From assembly GCF_000283155.1 (NCBI RefSeq), contig NW_004454240.1, forward strand, positions 3,569,781-3,633,780: 64,000 bases of DNA. The letters are read 5' to 3'. Positions 1 through 12,540 of the stretch are shown in pieces. The stretch is from Ceratotherium simum simum (Eukaryota > Chordata > Mammalia > Perissodactyla > Rhinocerotidae). Under the pieces are notes generated by a model. The model was not told the DNA's origin and searched no databases. It was given only the letters and a program-made list of their open reading frames with translations. Within the stretch, counting starts at the first letter, position 1. The number at the start of each line of letters is the position of its first letter. Position numbers and translations under genes: made by a program.

Positions 1-840
1 AATTTTCTAACCTGTGATAAAGATTTAGGAATCACCAGGACCTCTGAGAGGTCCTGGAAAGCATTTGTTCCCACAGAGCCCAGCTAGCAGTACCTCAGCC
101 CCTCTGGCCGGGGGCAATGCAGGCCTGGGAAAGGATCCAGGTCCGTAGGCCAGTGGTGGTCTGGGGGACGTGATAAGAGCAGCCAGAAGGGACTTCATGC
201 ACGGTGCGAGGGAGCATTTGAGGGACATGGTTTTGCTGCTAAGACAGCAAAGCCGGCTGCCACAACTACCTCCCTGTCTCCTGCTCCTCCCACACCCCCA
301 GGAGGAGGCCCTTCCCATCCTCAGAGCCCCTCCAGCAGCCAGCTCTGCTTTCCTGTCATTAGGACAAAGGGAGGTGCCAAAGGAGAGACCACGTCAGAGT
401 TTCCAGAAAGGCAAGCACAGAAAGAGACAATGACCCCTAAAGGGCCACAAGTCTGGTATGGCCACCCCAGGCAGGGGAGACAATCCCCACAGATAGGCCT
501 GCATGTCAGGAACACACCCTTGAAGTCCACTGCAGCCCTCAGTCATTCATGCCTAGAGGTAGAAGAAAGAGGAGGAGAGGGAAGGAGAGAGGCACCTGCC
601 TGCCCATTACTTCCGTCCTCCTTCCTAAGCCTGAAGGAGGTGGGAGAATAAGTGATGAAGTCCTGTGTCTTACACATCTGCACCACCTGCCCAAGTCATG
701 GAGCCCATGGAGTGTGCTGGGATGCCTGCTCCCCTAGTGCTAGGCAGTGGCCCTACCCAGGTTGGCAGGAATGGGACCAGCTCACTCAGGTGTGAGCCAA
801 GGTCTTTCATTCCTGCCTAGAGCCCTGTAGCCCCCAGCTA
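1..840. other. No gene recognised
   Basis: GC-moderate, CpG-poor sequence. Short frames on both strands (up to 97 codons) have no start context, splice signal or recognisable protein. Confidence 0.6.
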
Positions 841-995
841 TTCAAAGCGTGGTCCCTGGAGCAGCAGCAGCAGCATCACCTGGGAGCTTGCTAGAAATGC
901 AGAATTCCAGACCTAGTGAATCAGAATCTGTATTTAAGTAGATCCTTAGGTGATTTGCATGCACATTAAAGTTTGAGAGGCAGTGGCCTAAATCA
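841..995 (-). mobile_element. MER5-type hAT-Charlie element with CAG expansion
   Basis: The order TTCAAAGCGTGGTCC, CACCTGGGAGCTTGCTAGAAATGC, then TTTGAGAGGCAGTGG matches the MER5B type of short non-autonomous hAT transposon in reverse. An (AGC)n run at 859-873 has grown from the CAGCATCAGCATC segment of the consensus. Confidence 0.65.
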
Positions 996-999
996 CCTA

Positions 1000-1150
1000 G
1001 CTCAAGGATTCTCCCCCTTGGATCCGCATTAAAATCAGCTAGGAAGCTTTTAAAAAATGCCAACTCCCATGGGCAACATCCCTGGGGGCTGATTTAATTG
1101 GTCTGTGGTGGGACTCTCCAAATCAGTATTTTTTAAAAGCCACAGTATGG
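1000..1150 (+). mobile_element. MER5A-type hAT-Charlie element
   Basis: CGCATTAAAATCAGCTAGGAAGCTTTTAAAAAATGCC, TGATTTAATTGGTCTG and CAGTATTTTTTAAAAGC appear in MER5A order. It lies next to the preceding MER5-type copy. Confidence 0.6.
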
Positions 1151-1339
1151 GGCATACTATGGCCCAAGGGAATTTTCCAAGTTGCACAAAGTTAAAGTGT
1201 CACAGATGACATTGTGACCTTGATCTATTAATTCCCTGTCCAGCACTCTTTTCCACTGAATTATGCCACCTGCCCTCAGATGCCAGGTAAACAAAGGGCT
1301 TAGACTCAAAGGGACCAACTCCAGGCCCCCGAACTATTT

Positions 1340-1575
1340 GCTGCCCCTTCTGGTCTAGTGGAGTTACAAGCCTGAATTCAAATCCCAGTGCCTCCAGTCA
1401 CCAGCTCTCCGACTTTGGGCAAGCTGTTTAATTTTTCTAAGACTCAGTTTCCTGCTCTATAAATTGGGGGTAATAGAATCCACTTCTAATAGCTACTGAG
1501 AGCATTAAATAAAATACTGGAGAGAAAAAAAAAACCCTGTCACACAGTACCAAGCACTCAACAAATGAGTTCCCT
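1340..1575 (+). mobile_element. MIR SINE
   Basis: The diagnostic core occurs in order: AATTCAAATCCCAG (B-box relic), GACTTTGGGCAAGC, CTCAGTTTCCTG, then a tail ending CACTCAACAAATGAG. An A-rich run interrupts it at 1526-1535. Confidence 0.7.
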
Positions 1576-1579
1576 TCCC

Positions 1580-3300
1580 TCTCTGACTGAAGAGTCCTGA
1601 GGAAAAAGAGGAAACTGGAGAAAGAGGCTCAGCTAGTGTTCCCTTCTGGGTCTGGAAAGTGGCTGCATCCACCTCATTGTTGGAATTAGAGAATATGGCT
1701 CAGGGAAGTGAGGTTAGGAGGCAGAAGCTTCAGAGGCCACAAGAGCTCCAATAGACAAAGCAGCCACGGAGTCTGAAGCAGGGCTATGGACTGAATCCCC
1801 AGCAGCCCTCCCTGGCAGGAATGTGGAGAATGTGATGCGTTATTACTCAACAGGATGTCAGGGACATTGGCTCCCAACAATATGCTACATTATGGAGGGT
1901 GGGGAGGCCCTGAGGCTCCCTCCCAGATGGAGCAGTCAGGCACATGTGTCTTGGTTATTAAGGGCTGAGCTAAGGTGCTTTGCCTTCATGCCTCCCACCC
2001 GTCCCAGCCTGCCCAGGCTGGGGCCAGGAGTGACCACCCACCCCCAGTAGAGTCAATTCACCTTGGGGCTGGGGCCCAGGTGGCCCAGACTGAGGATAGT
2101 CCTTTGTGCCTGGCAGGGAGAGTGACACTGGGCAGGCTGAGGCGAGTGATGTAGAAATGTCTGTGGCCCTTGGTCCTGCCTCTGTGTCCAGATGTGCAGA
2201 TTCCAGTAGTTTCAACTGCTATTTTCTGCAGGCCATGCTCTGGCCAAGGCTAGGGTGATATGCCAGGAGAAGGCAGGGACGGCACTCAGATGGCACAAGC
2301 TGGATTCCACTGAGATTTAAGTCCAGACTCTTTCCCTTGGGAGGGGCCCAGCTGATCTGAGCCATAAGAGTTGGGGGAGAGGGCATACTAGAAAGCCCCA
2401 GAGTAAACTCAGGCCTCAGGGCCACACACACAGGTCTCCTGCAGGGAGTGTCAAAGAGGGAACAGCTGAGCAGCAGCGGACAGTTTCAGAGGTCAGTGAC
2501 AATATCTGCACCTATACTTACACAGGCCACGTACCAGGGGTCCTCTTAGCATGGAGCATTATTCTATGCAGAGAAGGATGGAATGAGGACAAAAGCAGGG
2601 CTTCTGTTCTTGAGAAACGCTATATGAACAGGGGTAGAGTTTATGCACCCAGGAAAAAGGCAGCAACATTTCCCATGGAGGAAATGCAATAATGCCCATA
2701 GATGATAACTGAGTGGGAAAAAAAGCTTTTTCTAGTCAAGCTGCCTCCCTTGCTGCCTAAGTCATCTTAGGCAACTTCCTTCATTCTTTAAGCTTTGGTT
2801 TCCAGTCTATACAGTGAGGACTAACAACTTTCCTGCCTACCTTGATAGTTACTGCGTGGATTTGGTCGGGTTTCGTCTGGTTTTGAAAGTGGCTGTATGA
2901 ATGCTATCATTAGAGAGGGCTGCTTTGATTAAGACTAGTTGAACTTTGTATTCACATAGTCTTTAAGGCTCAGTTCAGATTATGTCCTAGTTGTAAAGAA
3001 GTGAGAAAGAGAGCTAGGCAGAAAAGAGAAGACAATAGGCAACTAAGCTGCAGGGGGTCAGGCCTCAACCAGCCAATGTCACCAACTCCACTCTCTTCAC
3101 GCCACTATTGAAGAACTCGAGTCCTTATGCCTTGTGGTTACTCAATGGGCTGTGAGAGAACTGCCCAGGACCCAGTTCAGCCTCCTCCCTCCCAACCGAA
3201 AGGCCAGCTCAGGCCTAGGGACCAGGCAAGACACAGGGCCCAGGACAAGCAACAGGTAGATGTCACAGAGGCCCAGATCAAAGTGTCCTTGTTACTGCTG
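1580..3300. other. No gene or clear repeat recognised
   Basis: Unique-looking, moderately GC-rich sequence without CpG clustering. Some of it may be conserved regulatory DNA, which needs a multi-species alignment. Confidence 0.5.
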
Positions 3301-3305
3301 GAGCA

Positions 3306-3485
3306 GTAACCTCTCAACTCGGGCTGCACATTATAATCTGGGGAGCTTTTAAAAATGTCAGTGCCTGAATCCCAGTCATGACCAATTAAATTAGAATCTC
3401 TGGGGACAGGGTTAGTTTTTTTATTTGTTTTGGAGAGCTCTCCAGGTGATTCTAAAGTGTAGCCAAGATAGAGAACCACTACCCT
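3306..3485 (+). mobile_element. MER5A-type hAT-Charlie element
   Basis: GGCTGCACATTATAATCTGGGGAGCTTTTAAAAATG through CTCCAGGTGATTCTAAAGTG to AGAGAACCACTACC is MER5A order with near-complete ends. Confidence 0.7.
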
Positions 3486-3489
3486 AAAC

Positions 3490-5005
3490 AGATGTGGCCA
3501 GTTGAAAAGCCACAGCATAGGTCTCTGGAAAGACTCTAGCCAGAAGCCACACTTAGGCCCATTCTAATCACTGGCCCATGTTCTCTCCAGGCTCAAGTGC
3601 GGAAGGTGAGAGCAATGAGCAGAAATATGAATGCATATGGTGGGAGAGGGGAGGGCAAGTCTGTGGTGTTTGTGATGGTAATTTATTCACAGTTAGCTTA
3701 TTCCATAAGGCAGCACTCAACAAATATGTTGATTTCCTTTACCTTACTTAGCTTCCTATTTGGAAAGGCATCTCTTCCATGGCCCTCACCATAGGATGGG
3801 TGTCTCCAAAGCAAGGTCTAGTATCAGCGTGGTCTCTCCCACCTTCAGTGAGCAGAGGAAGAAAAGCCAGCGTTCTGAGGGGTGGAGAAAAACCTGGAAT
3901 GCCACTGTCTACGTGACAACCCAAGTTCTCAAGGTGGGCTCTGTGAGGCCAAGCTGGTACCCAAGGTAGGTAGAGAGGCAGCTTACCACTCCAGGCCCTG
4001 CTGCTGTACCTGGGAAATGCTGGGTCCTGGCAAACAGCTTCTCAGATCATTTTTCTTGGTTGACGCAAGGCCCATTTCCTTTGCCCACCCCACTCCTAGA
4101 GAGGGACCCCACTTAAGGAGGAGATGTTGGCCTTTTGGCAGAGGGCTTATATCTCATTTGGCCCCAAGAGCTTATGACCAGCTCCTGTCACCCTTCCGTA
4201 AGGACACACTAAGGGGCCTAGGCCACAAGAAACGTGCCCACTCAGCCTGGAGCCTTGGATCCCTCCACGGCAGCGCTTCATTTGAATTTGCACAAAGGAG
4301 CCCTTTAGGTTGGCAGTGACCTTGGTAGAGATGCTACAACAGGTGACTGCCTGGCTATGCCACCTCTCTCTCAGGGACCGAGGGACAGGGACCTTCACAA
4401 GGGCCTGTACTAAGAGCTATCATGGATTCCATGACTGCTAAGACCCTCCCTCCTGACCCAGGGGATCTGCAATATCCTGTCCACTGGGAGGTCAGGTACA
4501 CTTGTTGTCTCTCCCTGCTCCTGCTGCTCTTAGCTGGAATCACAACTCTAACTAGATTCTTACAGGGGAGGGAGGTGGAGGGAGGAAGGAAGACAAGACC
4601 AAAATAGCTCTCATCCCACATTCCAACCTCATAGGAGGGGTGCCGCAGCAAGGGCCTCTGGATTTCAAATAGCCTAGCTTGGCTGTGCTAGACACTTGGC
4701 TGGCCTCCAGCTTGTTAGGTTGCCCCTACTGCACCTGTTCGGATGCCAGACTCAGTCTCAGCTGGAGCTACAGCTGGATGCCAAGCTCCTGGGGCCATGC
4801 AAGCAACACTTTTGCAGTCTCTCTGTCACAACTGAGGTACCACCAAGGCAAACAGCCCAGGAGGGTACAGCACCATGGGACTGACTGGTAACAAAATGAA
4901 GCCACTGAATCTTCTTGCTGGTCAGTGGCAGGCTCACATGTGTGGCTCTCCACTCTAATACCCCTCTCTCCTTAACACTCCAAGTCCACATCACAGCCAC
5001 AGGGC
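3490..5005. other. No gene or clear repeat recognised
   Basis: The longest frame (plus, 3882-4319, 145 codons) lacks a recognisable domain and is not supported as a gene. Confidence 0.5.
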
Positions 5006-5010
5006 CACAG

Positions 5011-5185
5011 GGATCCTCAACCAGGAACAATTTTATCCCCGGGGGAACTTAGGCAATGTCTGGAGACATTTTTGGTTGTCACAACTGTGGAGGGATAGTA
5101 CTAGCATCCACTGAGTAGAGGCCAGGGATGCTGCTAAACCTCCTACAATACACAGGACAGCCCCACAACAAAAGAAAGGTTGACT
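5011..5185 (+). mobile_element. MER20 (hAT-Charlie)
   Basis: CCTCAACCAGG, CAATGTCTGGAGACATTTTTGGTTGTCACAACTG, GGCCAGGGATGCTGCTAAACC and CACAGGACAGCCCC occur in consensus order. MER20 copies are known to serve as hormone-responsive regulatory elements in uterine stroma; whether this one does cannot be judged. Confidence 0.8.
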
Positions 5186-5894
5186 CCAAACCTGAAGTGT
5201 GAGACCATGAAGGTCATCCTCCACCTTACCTGGGGGCCTCAGGCACCTCCAAGCAGCCCCACCCCACCTTGGGGATGTCTTGAGGAAAGGCAAAGAATGG
5301 ACGCAATATTCAATGGAGGTCCCTTGTCTTTGGACACTGTGGACCCCTTGCAGGGTCAGCCAGGGAGAGGTGGCAGTTCTAGTTTGGAACTTTTATAAAT
5401 ATAGAAGTTATACAAGGAACCCCAACCATGTCCGTCCCCACCATGAAGCTGTGGCCTGAGCTGCAGTTATAGCAGCTGTGAGAGAGGGTCATGAGGGCCC
5501 TGTGGCTAAACCAGACTTCTGGCCTGCTAGGGCTGCTTGAGAATTTGGGTCCAGGGTCAGCCTTGCCTGTGGTCTCCTAGGCCAGCACTTGATACAGCAA
5601 GGCCAAAGCAGGCAGCTGACATTCCTGCCTGGTCCATGGCTTCCCTGTGATAGCAAAGTTCAAAGCTGTCACCTGCTCTGCCACAGTCGCTCCATTAGCT
5701 TTCCTGCCCCCAGGGGATCCTGCCCCCAAACCAGTCCCAGGTGCTCTGACAAGGTCATGGTGACAAGGAAAGACAGGTGTTTTAGTAAGTCATGTGCTAC
5801 TCCATCACCTCCAGTCCCCAGCCTGCAGGCAAGAGATGCCAGCCTAACCGGTCTGGGGCAGATGTTAGACCAGTGGTAACTGCTCTCCACTGAG

Positions 5895-6025
5895 GAGAAT
5901 ATGGGTGGAAAGAGTATTGTATTGAAGGTCAGTAGAACTACATTCTGGCCTTAGCTCCACTAGGAACTTGTTGGGTGACCTTGGGCAAGCCACTACCTCA
6001 GTTTCTCCATCTTCTAACAGCCACT
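5895..6025 (+). mobile_element. MIR SINE fragment
   Basis: TGGGTGACCTTGGGCAAGCCACTACCTCAGTTTCTCCATC is the MIR core. The 3' half is missing. Confidence 0.65.
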
Positions 6026-6234
6026 CACCAAAATCTAGACCCAGAGCAGACATATGTGTGATCAGTGGCTGGTTCAGTAGAGGTAGCCTCTTCCTGCACA
6101 TTCTCTTCTGGGAGACTCAAGTGAGGGTCCTCAGTGGGTACCAAGACCAAACCCATCTTCCCCTCCTAATCTGGCTCTCCTGATTTCCTGCCTCCAAAGG
6201 CACCAAACACCTAGGGTTAAACCTCCAGTCATCC

Positions 6235-6800
6235 TGGTCTGTCCTCTCCTCACTCATTTATTTAGTCACCAAGTTCTATCAACTTTTCCATCAAACGGTC
6301 TTGGTTTCCCACACCCAACTGTGCTCTAGGTTCTCAGGCCTGGATTACTTCAGCTCTCCAAGTTCCCAGCCTCCAGTCTCTCCTTCCAACAGATCATCCT
6401 GCTAGCTTCTTCTTCCAAGAGCCCAGCTCTGACCTGGCCACTCTCCTACTCTGTAGCCCAGCGGGCTCCCCACTGCCCACAGCCCAGAGCAGACATCAGA
6501 CTGCTTTCTACCTGGCACTTGAGGCTCTCCACACTCTAGACCCAGCCTGACGAAGTTGCAAACTCCTATTGTTTATCAAGATGGAAGTCAAGCATCTCCT
6601 ACCGTGAAGGCTTCCTTCTCTGACCACTCACCAACCCCCTAGCACCCAATGGCTCAGTTAAATTAAGTGGCCCTTTATACATTCCCATTACCTTCTCAGC
6701 AGCACATGAGTCTATCTCCCCCATTCAACCAGAGCTCCATTGCACTGGGTCCTGTTGGTCTCAGTATCTCTACTGCAGTGTAGTAAGGGCTACTAAATGT
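6235..6800 (+). mobile_element. L2 LINE 3' end
   Basis: Weakly conserved L2 3' text runs in the sense direction: CTACCTGGCACTTGAGGCTCTCCACACTC, AAGGCTTCCTTCTCTGACCACTCACC, and a terminal part near CTGGGTCCTGTTGGTCTC. It is old and decayed. Confidence 0.5.
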
Positions 6801-7569
6801 TCTGGCAACACCTATACAGAAAGTCCTGCTTCTCAACTAGACAGTGTGTCGGCCTCTGACTCCATCCTCTCCTCTGGTATCACCACAGCAAGGACCCAGA
6901 GGTGAGCACATACCTGCAACTCAGCAACTCGCTGACTGGCAGAACACCTTGCACCAGGGCAGAAACCACAGGGCCAGGAACAAAGGCCCAGAGACGTGAG
7001 AAGGAAAAATGAACTCTGTCTGAGGGTAGAGGCATTCTGGCCTCAAGGACCACCTAGCTCTCCCATCCCAAGCTTCCGTGAGGGCATCCAAGCTCAATTA
7101 AGAGAAGGATCACGTGCCATCTCCTGCTTCCCTCTCCTGGCCTGTAAAGCCTTGGCAGTCACCCATTTTGACCCTGTGCCAGCACTTCTACATCCCACTC
7201 CCCTTGCCTACTTCCCTTTCCTTCTGCTGAGGCCAAATATAAACTCCCGGGTAGGAAATGCCTTGAAGGAGCCTGGCCCCACCCTGAGATGCAGAGAAAA
7301 TTGTCTCTGACAGAAAGGAAATGGGCCTGAGAGAAGTAGCCTCCTCAGGCGGGGCCTGTTCTCCCTCTGGGAGCCAGCAGACACAACCCTTCCCCTGAGT
7401 CCTGTGGCCAGCCAAAAGGAGGGCTGTGAGGCTGAGCACAAAGGAGAGGGCAGGGGCCTAGACCCTTGAGAGCAGGGAGTAACAATGTGCATGTTCAGGC
7501 CATGGTGGAGTGAAGGGAAGGAGAACCCAAAGTGGTGGCCTAATGGCTGCATAACACCTAGGAGCATAG

Positions 7570-8110
7570 AGGTTTTGGAGTACAGTGGGAAGAGTAACAG
7601 ACCAGCAATCTGAAGATGTGGCTTTTAGTGGTGGCTCTGCTACTTCTTAGCTGTGGCTGTGCTATGATACTGAATGTAATTATTAATAATAATTAATAAG
7701 GGAGACACTAATATTTACTGAGTACTTACTATGTGCCAGGCCCTGGGCTAAGCACTTTATACAGATCACATTGGGGAAGACTTAACTTCTCTATGCCTCA
7801 GTGTCCTCATCCGTAAAATACAGATATGATCATAGTACTGACAACACAAGCTTTTTGCAAGTGTAAACTGAGGTAATAATAATAACAGCCAAAGGGTACT
7901 GAGTTATTGTTATCTCCTAGGCATTTCTTTAGGTACTTTTTATATGGTTTATATTGTTGAATCATCACAACAACCCTGTGAAGTAAGTGCTATGATAATA
8001 TTTCTATTTGACAGATGAGAAAATTGAGGCCCAGAGATATCAAGTAACTTGCCCAAGGTCTGCAGCTAAGAAGTGGTGGGCCAAGATGGAAATCCAGGCA
8101 GTCTGGCTCC
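7570..8110. mobile_element. Composite of opposed MIR copies
   Basis: A plus-strand MIR start (7580-7680) is broken by a minus-strand MIR piece (TATTTACTGAGTACTTACTATGTGCCAGG, 7690-7770). The plus copy then resumes (CTCAGTGTCCTCATCCGTAAAATAC). A second minus-strand MIR fills 7876-8110, ending TCCAGGCAGTCTGGCTCCAG. The piece could form a hairpin in RNA. Confidence 0.6.
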
Positions 8111-8234
8111 AGAATCAGGGCCACCAAGTTAGAATCCTCCTCATTAAATGGGAGAAATCATCTAGGCCGTAGACATAAAAAACATATAGCAGGGTTTTTG
8201 CAGTATGAACTCTTAGCCTGAAGTAACTTCCCAT

Positions 8235-8540
8235 CAGTGGAGAAAGCACTTGATCATCCCATATCTCATTTGGTCCCCACAAGAGCCCTGTCCAAAGCAG
8301 GCCTACTGCACAAATGGGGAAACTGAGGCTATGAAAGGTCAAGTGGCTTGTATTGGACTACAGATGGGGCCAGCAGCCTGTCTAAATGCGAATAGCCCCC
8401 CTTTTGATCTGTTCCCATGTCAGCCTCCTGAAGCTCTCCCCTCCAAATCCACTCTTTCTTGACTGTGCACTTATTCAACTAATATTGCTTGAGCACCTAC
8501 TCGGTGCCAGGCCCTATGCTAGGCACCAAGGTCTGAAAAC
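8235..8540 (-). mobile_element. MIR fragment followed by a short L2 end
   Basis: 8235-8350 reads as minus-strand MIR (GGGGAAACTGAGGCTATGAAAGGTCAAGTGGC). 8465-8540 reads as a minus-strand L2 terminus (TATTCAACTAATATTGCTTGAGCACCTAC and GTGCCAGGCCC). Confidence 0.55.
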
Positions 8541-9174
8541 TGAACAAAAGCCGAACTCCCCTAGAGTACTCGACCAGAGCTGCTACCCGGCCCAGAGCAA
8601 TGGAACTGGCAGCTGGTACAGAAGGAAGCTTGCAACACCCAAGAGTTCAGAGGTGGGAACATTGAGGGGAAGGGCTAGAGCTTCTAGACAAAACCCCCCC
8701 ACCCCATACTCAATTCCAGCATGGGCCACACCAGCTGGAAGGATCACAAGTTAATCTAGCCAGGCTCCTGCCTACCCCTAACCACCCACACCTTCTAAAT
8801 AATGCAACCTGGTTGTCAAGACAGCTCATTAAAATGTCCCTTCTTCCCTGATGCCATTCAGCACCCTGCTCTCCACCCCCAGTGCTGGAAGGTGCTAATC
8901 AGGCGGGTGTGCTGCTGATGTTAGAACCCTCCCCCCCCAATTCCCTCCTGCACATCCTCCTCCACTCCAATGCAGCTCTGCTTTCAAGCATCAATACCCA
9001 ATACTTAGAGTTTTCTCTCATCTGTCCACCTGGGGGCCGGGCAGGCAAGGACCTGGCGACTGTCTGCCCAGGAGTGACTGATCACTGGTGGGTGCAATGA
9101 CCAGTCAGGGGCAGAAGGGATACCTAAGCCTCAGCTCTTGCCTCCTGGCCAGGCATCTGCAAAAGGGAGAGAGA

Positions 9175-9425
9175 GAGGCATGGCACAGTCACTAAGAGTG
9201 TGGGCAGGGAAGTCAGTCTGCCTGGGTCTTGATCCCAGCTCCATCACTCCCTAGCTGCATGACCTCGGGTAAGTTCTTCATTTAACCTCTCCTTGCCTCA
9301 GTTTCCTCGTATGTAAAATGGGGATGATGATAGCAGTGCCTACCTTACAGAATTGTCACGGGAGCTAAGAAAGTTGAAATGTGTCAAGAATTTAGAAGAG
9401 TTCACTATTATTATTGGTGTTATCA
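9175..9425 (+). mobile_element. MIR SINE, near full length
   Basis: AGTCTGCCTGGGTCTTGATCCCAGC, GCATGACCTCGGGTAAG, TTGCCTCAGTTTCCTCGTATG and GTAAAATGGGGATGATGATAG occur in order. Confidence 0.75.
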
Positions 9426-9644
9426 TCATAACTACAGCTTGTTGTAGTGTCATAAATGCCACTAAAGGAGGCCAGAGGAAGGGAGGCCTGTAGGTGGGCA
9501 TGGCCAGGGAGAGCTTCTCTAGACGAGGTGGAATCTGAAGTGACAGAAAATTCCAGACCTAATGCCCAGGAGGTGGCAGGTTTGAGCACTGCATATCCCC
9601 AGGTCAGTGAAAAACAGCAAAGTGACAAGCTGGCAGAAAGCAGT

Positions 9645-9800
9645 ACTAAACAATAATAATGAGAATTCTGTTTATATTTTTGGATTTAATAGCCAACAAC
9701 CCCATGAGGTAGGTACATATCTCTATTTCATAGCTGACAAAATGAAGGCTCACAGAGGTTAAGTGATTTGCCCAAAGTCACCCAGTGCCCCTGCTCTTCA
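9645..9800 (-). mobile_element. MIR SINE fragment
   Basis: GAGGTTAAGTGATTTGCCCAAAGTCACCCAG in minus orientation, preceded by CCCATGAGGTAGGTAC. Confidence 0.7.
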
Positions 9801-10259
9801 CCATTATACTCTTCTGCCCTAGGCACCGTGTGTACAACTCAGGATGTGTTTTGCTTCGGCTCCACTTTGGCCCTGATGGTGCTCAGGGCAGGCCACCCCA
9901 AGATGCACCACTCTGGTATGTAGATTGTTTCGAGATGAAGACAATAAAGACTCAGAAGACTCAGGAAGAACATTTGAGTTTCCCCTCCCAAACTGCCTAA
10001 AGAATTTCACATACAAGATCTGTTTCAGGAAGGAGCCATTGTTACATGATGGGTGTAGTATAATGTAAAATAAGATGCTGCCGATAGGAAAGACAGGAAA
10101 GGCACCAAGCCCATTTTATCAAAATTTCTCTCTCTCTCTGGCCACATTCTCTACAGGTGGCCCTGAAAAGAGTTGTCAGACAAACATTTGCATTTCTATC
10201 TCCATGTGAATTGTCTTCTTCCCCTTTGAAATCCCAAACCACTACCACCACCCCCACCC

Positions 10260-11615
10260 CCCACCACCTTCCACACCTTTAGCTATAATACTTAAGCAAG
10301 CAGCTTAGGCAGAATGATGAGCTGCTCATTTCTGAGTTTCTCCCATGTATACATGTTATTAAACTTGGTATTATTTTCTCCTGCTAACCTGTCTTTTAAT
10401 TATTTGGCTAGCCATAAGAACCTTAAAGGAAACGGCGGAGGGGGAGTCTCCTTTTTCCCCGACAGCCCCTCTCCCACATGCCCCTCTTTATTTCCCCCAT
10501 TTAAAAGGCCCCTGCTCAGGTGGGGGCTGCTGACGCCAGATGTTTGGGGCCAAGTGCTTCCCAAGCTCCCCGCCCCTGCCCCAGCCTGACTTGACCTCAG
10601 CCTAGAGCCAAAAAGCTGGCTGCAAGTGCCTATCTCACACCTCAGACAGACCAGCCTTTGGCCAGCCCAGATAAAGGACAGGAAATCCTCAGCCACCTCC
10701 CCTGGAAGATGCTCCCTCTACCATGGGAACAGAACTGCAGCCTGGGCAGAGGTTCCTCTGTGGTAGGGAAGCTGCCGAGTCAGCCCTAGCTGCCTTGGCT
10801 GCCGGGTGTGGTTTGGGGGAAGCAGGGAGGGCTGAGCGTCAGGAGACCTGGGTTCCAAATCCTCCCTCCCTGGAGACCGTGCCGTCGCCCTCCCTGGAGA
10901 CCGTGCCTTCCCCCTCCCTGGGCCTTAGGTGGGGATCACCAAGGATCACACTGGGGGGATCACATTGTCTATCTTATTGGGCTGCTCTGAGAACAGAATG
11001 AGATCATGGAAATGAAAGTGCCTGGGAAACTTTAAAGAAATGGGAGGACTCATAGTTGTCATCGTCATTAACTGCTAGAGGAATGGCTGAGTTGGTGTTT
11101 CCCCCTGTCTGATTCACTCTTCTGGGCCCCACTGTGGGCGTGGCTCATACTCATTTCTGGCTTCAGTGCTCCTTAAAATATCCCCTTCACCCCATCCCCA
11201 CCAGCTCAAGAGACAAAAGCAAGTGGCAGGAAAGCAGGATACACTGGCAGCCCCCACACAGTAACCTACAGTCAACCCATCAAAGTGAGCACCTCCTCTC
11301 AACAGGCTTTCCGTCTGCTACAGGGAAACCAAGAAGAAGGCCCTTACCCTCCAAGGGCTCCCCAATCATGAGAGCTGGCTGGACCTAAACAACAAACAAA
11401 TCAGAGAGCTGTATGAGATGTTTGGACCCAGGACTTGGAGGGTTCAGAATCTACCTGCTGGAGTCACCAGAAAAAGATAATGGAGAAGTCTTCTGGAAAA
11501 GTTCAGGCTAGAAATAAACAGAAGAGTGTGAGGGGCTTCTGGAGCCTCATATCCTGCCCCCAGGGCCATCAACAGTAGCATGTGCATAGGAGAGTAATGA
11601 GGCTGGGAAGGGGGC
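10260..11615. other. Mostly unassigned unique sequence
   Basis: The stretch 10430-10720 is GC-richer and holds AGATAA (GATA type) beside AGGAAA (ETS type) near 10670-10685, a combination seen in enhancers. A direct repeat of CCCTCCCTGGAGACCGTGCC occurs at about 10863-10915. No exon is identified. Confidence 0.35.
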
Positions 11616-11619
11616 AGGT

Positions 11620-11910
11620 CAGGTCCCCAGAGGAGCACTTGGAGGAGCTGAGGCTATTTGGCCTGAAGAAGATGCAGAGGGACTCATTTTCTGTCCTCAG
11701 ACTCCTGAAGGTTAGAGAGTAGACAGGGTCTAGGTGGTTCCAGGGTGCAGAGCTGGGACCCTGAGGTAAAAGCCACAGGGAGACAGAGTTCAGCTCAACG
11801 TAAAAAAAAACTTTCAGACATTCCATGAATGAAAGCAACTGCCTTAAAGCATTGCTCTCCCAGGTATTGAAGATGAGTGAACAGGAGCTGCACAAGCACT
11901 GGCAGGAAGG
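11620..11910 (+). mobile_element. L3/CR1-type LINE 3' end
   Basis: GAGGAGCTGAGGCTATTTGGCCTGAAGAAG, AAAGCCACAGGGAGACAGAGTTCAGCTCAACGT and ACTTTCAGACATTCC follow the order of ancient L3/CR1 tails. The family name is from memory and less certain than the repeat status. Confidence 0.45.
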
Positions 11911-12339
11911 CCCAAGCTTCAGAAGGAGAGCTGGGTCGAGTGCCTTCTGAAGGCCCTTCTCCCCCGTGCTCTCTCTGCTTCCTACCTCTGGGGTGTCATG
12001 GGAGAAAGCACAAAGGTGACTGGAGCTGGCTAGGCCCTCAGCCGGTTCCCACAGAGACCTGGGATCCCAGGAGCATCTTGGGCTGGTACTACCCAGGGGG
12101 AGCAGGTCACTCATTAACTTGTGGCTGAATGGGTTACAGGGTGGTGACCTGGGACAGATGCAAACATGGGGAGGGGCTAAAAACCCATGCTCAAGTAAAA
12201 CCCAAGCTGTGGCAGTTCAAGGCACGGCCAGCCCAAACTGACCAGCCAGCTGAGAATGTTTAGTGACCGGGCCTGGCAGAATTTGAAGCCAGCTCACCCT
12301 TGCCTTGTGGATACAAAAGAAGTCTTGACTAGGAACGTA

Positions 12340-12540
12340 TACTTTCACAGCTGGAAGGGAGCCTGAGAGACCACTGAGTCCATGTCACCTGCCCTGCCCA
12401 TTTTAAAGATGTGGAAACTGAGGCCCAGAGAAAGCAAATGTCCTCTCTAAAGTCACTCATGGAGAGGTAGCTATAGAGAGGAACAACCAGAAGCCAGGTT
12501 TCCTGACTCTATACTAGGCTCACAGAGTTCACTAAATGTT
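12340..12540 (-). mobile_element. MIR SINE fragment
   Basis: CCATTTTAAAGATGTGGAAACTGAGGCCCAGAG and the following CACTCATGGAGAGG to GACTCTATACTAGG are MIR in minus orientation. Confidence 0.65.

Noticed and set aside
11569..12114. 181-codon minus-strand frame
   Set aside because: It is mostly antisense to an L3/CR1-type repeat tail and has no domain I recognise.
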